Part shown: positions 52,171 through 59,020 of the stretch, piece by piece | Numbering within the stretch: position 1 is the stretch's first letter | Layout of the letters: each line of letters opens with the position of its first letter | NCBI RefSeq assembly: GCF_021952865.1 | Contig: NZ_CP040792.1 | Coordinates: forward strand, 868,001-932,000 | Length of the DNA stretch: 64,000 nucleotides | Direction: 5' to 3' | Origin: Clavibacter californiensis | GTDB taxonomy: Bacteria; Actinomycetota; Actinomycetes; Actinomycetales; Microbacteriaceae | Program-made: the position numbers and the translations under genes | The notes under the pieces: model-generated | Told to the model about the DNA's origin: nothing | The model's input: only the letters and a program-made list of their open reading frames with translations | Database searches by the model: none

Positions 52171-55077
52171 TCAGGGGCGCGCTGGGCGGCCCGTCCGCGC
52201 GCGTCGGCGGCGTCGGGCCTCGAGCGCGCCCGCGGATCCGACGATCAGCAGCAGGGCCGCGAGGGCGAGCGCCGACGCGGGTGAGGATCCCGTGCGCGGC
52301 AGCGAGCCGCGGAGGCTCGCGATCGCGCTCCCGCCCGAGGTGCCGGCCGGGCTCGATCCGTCGGCGGACAGGGCGCCGGGGGAGGCCGCCCCGCCCGTGC
52401 CGGCCGGCGACGACGCGGTTCCGCTGGACGAGGGCCCGCCGGGCGTCGTGCCGGTGCCACCCGGGTCCGCCGCCACCGCGGCCGTCGTGACCACGCCCGC
52501 GGACACGTCCGCGTCGAGCCCGGAGGCGTCGACAAGGTGCAGGCCGGTGACCGTGCGGGACGCGCCCGCGGTCACGTCCTCGGCGAGCACCGCGGATCCG
52601 CCGTCGGGCAGCGCGAACCGCGTGCCCGGCGCGATGTCGCCGGCCGCGAGCGGGGTGCCCGCGACGCTGCCGCCGTCGCTCGTGACGCGCGCCGTGCCGT
52701 CGGCGACCTCGACCCGGAGGCCCTGGATCCGGACGGCCAGTCGGCTGCCCGGGTACAGCGATACGTCGTCGAGGGCGGCGCTGCCGGACGCCGCGCTCGA
52801 GGTGAGGCGGACGCCGGTGGCGCGGATCTGGCCCGCGCCGCCGTCCCCGGCGATGGTGCCGGCATCGGTCGCGGCGGCCGGCGCTGCGGTCGACGCGGCG
52901 GCGGCGTCGGACGCGGCCACCGCGCGCGGGGTGCCGAGCGTGTCCGGCGCGAGCGCGGACGGCGGGGCCGCGGACGGCGAGGCCGCGGACGGCGAGGCCG
53001 CGGACGGCGAGGCCGCGGACGGCGAGGCCGCGGACGGCGAGGCCGCGGTCGTGCCGGCCGGGCCCGCCTCGTCGGCCGGCCGCGCCACGGGCGTCGCCGC
53101 GACCGCGCTCGGCCCGGTCGCCCGGATCCCGTACGCCGACCATCCCGCAGGCGCGGAGTCCGGCACGATCGGGACGGGCGTCGGCGACGGATCCGGCGCG
53201 GGCGTCGTCGAGCCGCCCGCCGCCACGGTCACGACGCCCAGCCGCACCTCGGGGTGGCGGCCGGTGAGGTCGCGGTAGTGCAGCGCGGTGAGCGTCACCG
53301 TGCCGTCCGCGGCGACCGTCCGCTCGCCGAAGCGCACCTCGACGCGCGGGGTGCCCTGCTCGTCGACGCCCGTGTAGAGGTCGGTCGTGGTGTCGATCCA
53401 CACGCCGTTCACGAACACCGCGTTCCCCGCGTCAGCGAAGGACACGGTCATGGCGCCGGCGGCGGAGACGGCCGCGTGCAGGCCGGCGACCCGGAGGGCG
53501 GGCCAGCGGTAGTCGGCGAGCGGATCCGTCGAGGCGCCCGGCACCTGACGGAACGCGCCCACGTCGACGGTCGCGGTGCCCGCGGCGTCGCCCGTGCCGA
53601 GGTCGACGGCGACGGCCGACGCGGTGTCGGGATCCGTCCCCGTGCCGGCCACGGCGTCGGCCGACGCGTGCGGCGCGGCGACGGTCGCGGCCGGCTGCGG
53701 CGCGACGAGCACCGTGCCGTCGGCCGCGGTGACCCCGACGCCGTACGCGCCCACGACCTGCCCGGCCGCGGGCGGCACGACGACCGTGCCGAGACGCACG
53801 TCCGGGTGCGCGCCCGTGAGGTCGCGGTAGTGCACGGCGGTGACCGTGACGGTGCCGTCGGCCGCCGTCTCGTGCTCGCCGAACGCGACGGTGACGCGGG
53901 GTGCGCCCTGCTCGTCGACGCCCGTGTAGAGGTCGGTCGTGGCGTCGATCCAGCGGCCGTCCACGAAGACCGCGCTGCCGGGATCCGCGAACTCGGTCGA
54001 AACGGCGCCCGCGGGCGTGATCGTGGCGGTGAGGCCGTAGACCCGGAACGCCGTCCAGCGGTACTCGGCGAGCGGGTCGGCGGTGGATCCCGGCAGCTGC
54101 TCGAACGAGCCGACACCGACCGTGGTCGTGCCGTCCGCGCCGGTCTCGACGCGGACGGACGCGGCGTGCTCCGGGGATCCGTCCGACGCGGTGAGGGAAT
54201 CGGCGGTGGCGGAGCGGTCGAGGCCGTCGACGCGCGGCTGCCCGTCGATCACGCGCGTGCCGTCGGGAGACGTGACGGTGACGCCCGTCGCGACGCGGCC
54301 GGATGCGGGGGCCGGCGCGGGATCCGGCGCGGGGGTCGGGCCGGGGGCCGTCGTCGGATCCGGGTCCGGCGCGGGCGTCGGCGAGGACGCGGCCGACGGC
54401 GTCGGCACCGGTACGGCGGCGGCCGCCGCGCACGTCACGGATCCGGCGCGCACACGCCAGATCTCCGACGCCCCGGCCTCCGCCTCCACGTCGATGCCGA
54501 CGGTGGTGGCGGATCCGTCGTCGCCCGTCGCGGTGGACCCCACGATGACGCGGGTCGCGCCGTAGACCGACTCCGGCAGGTCGCGCGACCAGCCCGGCGT
54601 CGCGTTCGCGTCCGCGGTCACGTCCACGCCGCCGATGGTGAGCCGGTCGACGTGCACGGCGGGCGTGCCACCCGGCGTGCACGACACGGCGAGGCCCGAG
54701 AAGACGATCGCCGGCCGGTCGCGGAGCGTGAGCTCGCCGGTCGCGATGGCGCTGGACGCGCCCGTCGGACCCGCGGTCGAGGAGAGGCCGGTCGTCCGCG
54801 TGGTGTTCAGCTTCAACACGTCGCCGGTGGACGCGGCGGTGCGCGTCACCGCGGCGCCCGCGGACCACTCGGCCAGGGGCGTCGGCGCGGTGAGCGTGTC
54901 GCCGTCGATGTCGATGATCTCCACGCCGGACGCGCGCGCGAGCGCGACGTCGGCCGCGTGCGCCGCGAGGGGCGCGAGCCCGCCGAGCGCGAGGAGCGTC
55001 GCGAGGGCGACGGCGCCGGTCGCGCCGACGAGGCCGAGGGATCCGCGCGAGGAGGATCCGCGCATCGCCCGGCTCAT
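52171..55077 (-). CDS. LPXTG-anchored repeat-containing surface protein
   Basis: 968 residues. Signal peptide to about 41, an N-terminal beta domain, and two tandem homologous domains (about 322-428 and 509-615) each with PG[SA][ST][AT]DPLA[ED]YRW, TDLYTGVDEQG[AT]PRV and HYRDLTG[AR]HP[DE]VRLG. Then come a Pro/Ser/Ala-rich region with SPSAA repeats (about 678-707), a third beta domain, and a sorting signal LPRTG (about 926) plus hydrophobic helix and Arg-rich tail. So it is sortase-linked to the wall. The repeats may be adhesive or ligand-binding; no confident family. ATG overlaps the S53 protease stop by four bases, so the two are coupled. Confidence 0.85.
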   Translation of the reverse strand: MSRAMRGSSSRGSLGLVGATGAVALATLLALGGLAPLAAHAADVALARASGVEIIDIDGDTLTAPTPLAEWSAGAAVTRTAASTGDVLKLNTTRTTGLSSTAGPTGASSAIATGELTLRDRPAIVFSGLAVSCTPGGTPAVHVDRLTIGGVDVTADANATPGWSRDLPESVYGATRVIVGSTATGDDGSATTVGIDVEAEAGASEIWRVRAGSVTCAAAAAVPVPTPSAASSPTPAPDPDPTTAPGPTPAPDPAPAPASGRVATGVTVTSPDGTRVIDGQPRVDGLDRSATADSLTASDGSPEHAASVRVETGADGTTTVGVGSFEQLPGSTADPLAEYRWTAFRVYGLTATITPAGAVSTEFADPGSAVFVDGRWIDATTDLYTGVDEQGAPRVTVAFGEHETAADGTVTVTAVHYRDLTGAHPDVRLGTVVVPPAAGQVVGAYGVGVTAADGTVLVAPQPAATVAAPHASADAVAGTGTDPDTASAVAVDLGTGDAAGTATVDVGAFRQVPGASTDPLADYRWPALRVAGLHAAVSAAGAMTVSFADAGNAVFVNGVWIDTTTDLYTGVDEQGTPRVEVRFGERTVAADGTVTLTALHYRDLTGRHPEVRLGVVTVAAGGSTTPAPDPSPTPVPIVPDSAPAGWSAYGIRATGPSAVAATPVARPADEAGPAGTTAASPSAASPSAASPSAASPSAASPSAAPPSALAPDTLGTPRAVAASDAAAASTAAPAAATDAGTIAGDGGAGQIRATGVRLTSSAASGSAALDDVSLYPGSRLAVRIQGLRVEVADGTARVTSDGGSVAGTPLAAGDIAPGTRFALPDGGSAVLAEDVTAGASRTVTGLHLVDASGLDADVSAGVVTTAAVAADPGGTGTTPGGPSSSGTASSPAGTGGAASPGALSADGSSPAGTSGGSAIASLRGSLPRTGSSPASALALAALLLIVGSAGALEARRRRRARTGRPARP
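52955..53044 (-). repeat. Six tandem 15-base repeats
   Basis: Unit GCGGACGGCGAGGCC on the plus strand, six copies (first with one change), in frame in the surface-protein gene and encoding a repeating Ser-Pro-Ser-Ala-Ala. Likely a length-variable stalk. Confidence 0.9.
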
Positions 55078-57098
55078 CGTCCCGCCTCCGCGCCGAGGCC
55101 CTCGATGAACGCTCGGCCCGCGGGCACGCCGGCCCCGGTCACGTCGTCCCAGCCGGGGCCGGAGCGGAGCCCCTGCCTCCCCGTGTCCCAGAGGAAGAGC
55201 GTCTCGGGCCACAGCGCTCCTGCCGACGGGCCCTTCGGGGACCACGTCGCGGCGGAGGCGGGCTGCACGTCGCGCAGCGCGCCCGTGCCCATCAGCGCGT
55301 AGAGCGCGGGGCTCGCGAGCCCGAAGCGCCGGCCGGTGACGGCCTTGGAGATCGCGACCATGGACGCGACCATCGGCGTCGCGAGGCTCGTGCCGCCGTG
55401 CGCCGCGTACCGGGTGCTGCCCTTGTGCGGGCCGTACGTGATGAAGCCCGTGTCCGGATCCCCGAGCGACGCCACGTCCGGCAGCAGCCGCCCGGTGCCC
55501 GCGACCGCGAGCCGGTCAGCCTGCCAGGTGGGGCGCGCGTACTCCGCGGACTGACCGCCGCCCGCGCCGAACGCGAAGCCCGGCGGGATCAGCGCGCCGT
55601 TGCGCGCGAAGCGCGTCTCGGTCTCCCAGCCCGCCTCGACGGCGATGGATCCGTCCTGGGCGAGGCCGGTGCTCGTCGCGCCGACCGCGGTGACGTACGG
55701 GCTCGACGCGGGCGACGCCACGGTCGCGTTCCCGCCGTGGTCGCCGACGCCGCTGTAGTCGCCGTCGTTGCCCGTGGACGCGAAGACCGACACGTCGCGT
55801 GACGCCGCCTCCACGAGCACGCGGTTCAGCAGCTCGCGGTCGTCCGCCGTGTCGAGGCCCTCCATCGCGCCGAAGGACAGGCTGATCACGTCGGGCCCGT
55901 CCTCGGCGGCGTCGAGGATCCGCGTGTAGAGGCTCGTGCTCGTGCAGTCGTCCGCGCCCCAGTAGGAGACGGCCGCGTCGGGCGCCATCGCGTGGACCGC
56001 CTGCACGTCGAGGTGCTGCTCGTCGGTCCATGCGGTGGGTCCGCCGCAGATGCCGGTGCGCGGCGAGGCGGACGGGTGGTCGCGGTACTGGCCGGCCGTG
56101 AAGGCGGGTTCGCCGACCGCGCGGGAGTAGGTGTCGGTGTCCGCCCGGGTGTCCGGGTCGTCGTAGGCGGCGACGATCGCGATGGTGGCGCCTGCTCCGC
56201 GGTCCTCGGCGGGCACGTCGTCGACGCGCCGCAGCTGCGCCGGGCCGTAGCCGCACAGCGAGTTCGAGCGGTGGGCCACGTCGACGGACGCAGGCCACGC
56301 GTCGGTGAGGCGCTGGCCCCACCAGGCCGCGCACGTGCCGTCGTCGGCGGAGGAGGCGGGGGATCCGCCGGTCGCCTGCCCGGGGATCGGCGCGGGGACG
56401 GGGTCCGTGGCGTCGGGCGCCTGCGCATCGCCGGCGGCCCGCGCATCGCCCGCCTGCGCCGCGTCCGGCTCCGTGTCCGACGGCATGAGCACGTCGCCCT
56501 GCACGGTGCCGGCGACGCCGCGCACGGCGTCCAGGGCGGCGGGCACGGCGAGGGTCCGCTCCGGGGCGACGACCTCCCGGCCGGCGACGCGGAACCGGGC
56601 GAACCCGGTGTCGAATGCGTGCGACGCGAGCGCCAGCGTGCCGGAGACGGGCAGCGCGGACACATCGTCGCGCGCGTCGCCCACGTCGAGGCCGCTGTCG
56701 CGCAGCCAGGCGGCGACGGCCGGCGCGGCGTCGGGGCGGGCCGGATCCAGCAGCACCGTGAGCGCGACCGTCGCGTCCGCGGGTGCGTCGCCGACCCGGA
56801 CGGCGGAGGTGCCGGCGGGCCACGACGGGGCAGACCCGTCGATCGCGCGGAGCCCGGCGGCGACGCGCGCGGCGGTCGGGTCGCCGCCGGCGGTGGCGGA
56901 CTCGGATCCGGTGCCCGCGAGCGCGCTCGCGACGAGCGCCGCGACGGCGACGAGGGCGACGGCGCCCGTGCCGAGGGCGACGGATCGCGCGCGCGACGAC
57001 GGGCGCCGGACGAGGGCGCGGATCCGGCCCTCCGTCGGCGGGCGCGCGGCGGGCCCTCGGGCCTCGACGGGTGGGAGGGACGAGGGGTGTGAGGGCAT
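55074..57098 (-). CDS. S53-family serine-carboxyl protease (sedolisin)
   Basis: 674 residues. An N-terminal signal anchor (about 38-62) is followed by a pro-kumamolisin-type prodomain, then the catalytic domain. The Glu/Asp pair fits the ExxxD spacing in DEQHLDVQAVHAMAP (about 361/365), the nucleophile is Ser in HGGTSLATPMVASM (about 572; usual motif SGTS), and DVTGAG near the C-terminus is the calcium-binding region. It should be an exported, acid-active protease after propeptide removal. A TGAGAAC-G-GTTCTCA box lies 63 bases upstream of the start. It is coupled to the LPXTG protein downstream, perhaps its anchor or substrate. Confidence 0.9.
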   Translation of the reverse strand: MPSHPSSLPPVEARGPAARPPTEGRIRALVRRPSSRARSVALGTGAVALVAVAALVASALAGTGSESATAGGDPTAARVAAGLRAIDGSAPSWPAGTSAVRVGDAPADATVALTVLLDPARPDAAPAVAAWLRDSGLDVGDARDDVSALPVSGTLALASHAFDTGFARFRVAGREVVAPERTLAVPAALDAVRGVAGTVQGDVLMPSDTEPDAAQAGDARAAGDAQAPDATDPVPAPIPGQATGGSPASSADDGTCAAWWGQRLTDAWPASVDVAHRSNSLCGYGPAQLRRVDDVPAEDRGAGATIAIVAAYDDPDTRADTDTYSRAVGEPAFTAGQYRDHPSASPRTGICGGPTAWTDEQHLDVQAVHAMAPDAAVSYWGADDCTSTSLYTRILDAAEDGPDVISLSFGAMEGLDTADDRELLNRVLVEAASRDVSVFASTGNDGDYSGVGDHGGNATVASPASSPYVTAVGATSTGLAQDGSIAVEAGWETETRFARNGALIPPGFAFGAGGGQSAEYARPTWQADRLAVAGTGRLLPDVASLGDPDTGFITYGPHKGSTRYAAHGGTSLATPMVASMVAISKAVTGRRFGLASPALYALMGTGALRDVQPASAATWSPKGPSAGALWPETLFLWDTGRQGLRSGPGWDDVTGAGVPAGRAFIEGLGAEAGR

Positions 57099-57160
57099 GC
57101 GGGATCCGTATTCGATTCAGGGGGGAGTGCGCGAGGGCGCGTGCGGATGCTATCCCTGAA

Positions 57161-57175
57161 TGAGAACGGTTCTCA
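57161..57175. promoter_or_regulatory. Zur/Fur-type box before the S53/LPXTG operon
   Basis: TGAGAAC-G-GTTCTCA, a perfect 7-1-7 inverted repeat fitting the actinobacterial Zur/Fur pattern TGAnAAnnnTTnTCA. It is 63 bases upstream of the protease start codon. Confidence 0.6.
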
Positions 57176-57195
57176 CCACCTGTGGAGGGTGGGCG

Positions 57196-57243
57196 GCCTC
57201 GTCGGCATGCGACGAGGCGGCGGGCTGGAGATCCAGCCCGCCG
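57196..57243 (-). terminator. Tandem hairpins after paralogue B
   Basis: CGGCGGGCTGG / CCAGCCCGCCG (57218-57243) is adjacent to GCCTCGTCG / CGACGAGGC (57196-57218; they share one base). They follow the minus-strand gene ending at 57275 and insulate it from the protease operon. Confidence 0.7.
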
Positions 57244-57274
57244 CCCCGTCCCGGTCAGGAGACCGGATCGGGTG

Positions 57275-57979
57275 TCATCCGCCGCAGTGCGACTTCCAGA
57301 CCTTCGGGAAGTCGAAGTAGTAGCCCTGGCCGCAGGTCCAGCTCTTGATGAACTCGCCGAGGCCGCCCACGACGACGCCCAGCGCGAGGCAGGAGAGCTT
57401 GCTCAGGTCGAGCGTGATGCACATGGTGCCGATGTAGACGGCCACGCCCACCGTGATGGCCGTCTTGATGATGTAGCCGGGGATGTGCCACTCGTGGTTG
57501 CTCCAGAACCACTTCGATTCGGTGATGGTGCCCGCGCTGCCCTGCGCGACGACGTCCGCCTTGGTGACCGCTCGGCCGTCCTTCGAGTCGAGCGTCTGCT
57601 GGATCGCCGCGTTCTCCACCGCGTTCGCGTGGGAGGAGGCGGTGTTCTGGATCTCCGCGCGGATCTCGGCGGCGGCCTGCGCGTGGCTCTCGCCCTTCGC
57701 GGCCCACGCGGGGATGTGCTGGCCGGCGACGACGGTGCCTTCGGTCGCGACGGTGGCGAGCTGGTCGGCGGTGATCTTGCCGCTCTTCACGTCGTGCTCG
57801 AACGTGCCGTTGAGGAGGGAGGACGCCACGACCGACTGGTCGAGGTGGGCGGGGGCGGCCTGGGCGGCGTCGCCGGCGCCCATCCCGAAGAGGGCGACCG
57901 CGGTGACGGTCGCGGCGGCCGCGAGCAGGCGGACGGAGCGGCGGGAGGGGGCCGGGACCGTGGGTGATGCGAGGGACAT
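57275..57979 (-). CDS. Secreted protein with hydrophobic C-terminal domain, paralogue B
   Basis: 234 residues, no known family. Signal peptide 1-42 (AQAA), the motif EHDVKSGKITADQLATVATE (61-80) shared with the 50263 protein, a helical Ala-rich part, then a hydrophobic C-terminal half (IIKTAITVGVAVYIGTM, LALGVVVGGLGEF) with four Cys and an aromatic end (YYFDFPKVWKSHCGG). The layout suggests an exported, disulfide-stabilised membrane-active protein; that is inference. GGAAGG seven bases before ATG 57979. It is divergent from an intact TetR gene, with an inverted repeat between them. Confidence 0.82.
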   Translation of the reverse strand: MSLASPTVPAPSRRSVRLLAAAATVTAVALFGMGAGDAAQAAPAHLDQSVVASSLLNGTFEHDVKSGKITADQLATVATEGTVVAGQHIPAWAAKGESHAQAAAEIRAEIQNTASSHANAVENAAIQQTLDSKDGRAVTKADVVAQGSAGTITESKWFWSNHEWHIPGYIIKTAITVGVAVYIGTMCITLDLSKLSCLALGVVVGGLGEFIKSWTCGQGYYFDFPKVWKSHCGG

Positions 57980-58086
57980 GACTGGCCTTCCGTATCGAGG
58001 GGCGACCATCGCCCCGCGAGCACGGTAGGGGCGCGATGCCCCCGTTCCGGGGTCGAACGGGTACCTCCGCATGAACGACGCATGTC

Positions 58087-58106
58087 CGTCAGTCGCTCGT
58101 CTGACG
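58087..58106. promoter_or_regulatory. Probable TetR operator, copy 2
   Basis: CGTCAGTCG-CT-CGTCTGACG, 9-base arms with one mismatch, 108 bases upstream of paralogue B and 112 upstream of the TetR gene. Matches 51176-51199 in the core GTCAG[AT]CG-NN-CGTCTGAC. Confidence 0.7.
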
Positions 58107-58217
58107 AAGGCCTCCCGACATGGCCGCCGCTCCGTCCGTTCATCCCGGCGTGGGACTCCCGTCGATCGGGACGGGTAGTCTTCCTCGACTCCCGGACGGG
58201 GAAGGAACAGGAGCGAC

Positions 58218-58949
58218 ATGAACCAGCGGCAGGCGGCGGTGTCCCGGGCACGGCGCGAGATCATGGAGGCGGCGGGCGCGCAGTTCGCGGCCCACGGCTA
58301 CGAGGGCACGTCGTTCTCGCGCGTGGCCGAGGCGATGGGCAAGCCCAAGTCCGCCATCGGGTACCACCTCTTCGCATCCAAGGAGAGCCTCGCGGGCGCG
58401 GTGGTCGAGGCCCAGGAGGACCGCTGGCTCCGCATCGAGGCGGCGCTCGACCGGCCGGGGTCGCTGCACGAGCTCATCGTCTTCCTCCTCACGGGTGCCA
58501 GCACCGTGGAGGTCTGCCCCGTCGCCGCGGGTGCCATCCGGCTCCTGCAGGACATGCCCCGGCTCGGCCTCGCCGTCGAGCGCCGCTTCGACGTGTGGGG
58601 GTTCACCCGGAAGCACCTGGAGGCGGAGCTCGCGGTCCGGGACATCCGCGCCCCCGATCTCGACGCCGTCGTCGACATCCTGCTGAGCGCGACCTTCGGC
58701 GTGCTCTCCTACCGCTCACCGCGGCTGGCCGAGCCCGACTCCGCGGAGCGCCTGCGCAGCCTCTGGATCCCGCTCCTGGTCGGCATCGGGATCGACGACG
58801 CGGACGCCGTCGTGCGCGCCGCCCGGCCACTCGACCTGGAGCTCGTGGAGGCCGGGCGCCCGGACGCCTCCGAGGCGCTCGACGGCTCGGCGCGCGGCCC
58901 GAAGGACGCTGACGCCGCCACCGCGGAGGACAGCCGCGCCCGCGCCTGA
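58218..58949 (+). CDS. TetR-family transcriptional regulator
   Basis: 243 residues. N-terminal helix-turn-helix: RREIMEAAGAQFAAHGYEGT, SFSRVAEAMGKPKSAIGYHL, followed by the helical ligand-binding domain (VVEAQEDRWLRIEAALDRPG and beyond). The acidic C-terminal tail (about 215-243) is unusual. A strong ribosome-binding site (AAGGAACAGGAG) precedes ATG 58218. Divergent from the secreted protein at 57275, it most likely represses itself and that gene through the site at 58087, and perhaps the paralogous gene at 50263 whose own TetR is truncated. Confidence 0.92.
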   Translation: MNQRQAAVSRARREIMEAAGAQFAAHGYEGTSFSRVAEAMGKPKSAIGYHLFASKESLAGAVVEAQEDRWLRIEAALDRPGSLHELIVFLLTGASTVEVCPVAAGAIRLLQDMPRLGLAVERRFDVWGFTRKHLEAELAVRDIRAPDLDAVVDILLSATFGVLSYRSPRLAEPDSAERLRSLWIPLLVGIGIDDADAVVRAARPLDLELVEAGRPDASEALDGSARGPKDADAATAEDSRARA

Positions 58950-58961
58950 CCCGCCCCGCGC

Positions 58962-59007
58962 ACGACGACGCCGGCCGGACCCCCACGGGGCCGGCCGGGG
59001 TCGTCGT
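58962..59007. terminator. Bidirectional terminator between TetR and phospholipase genes
   Basis: ACGACGACGCCGGCCGG pairs with CCGGCCGGGGTCGTCGT over 17 positions with one mismatch; an inner CCCC/GGGG stem lies in the loop. Confidence 0.8.
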
Positions 59008-59020
59008 CCGATCGGAGCCG

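Noticed and set aside
52171-55077. Idea that the LPXTG protein carries HtaA heme-binding domains
   Set aside because: The repeats lack the tryptophan/tyrosine pattern and length of HtaA; only the Zur/Fur-type box hints at metal.
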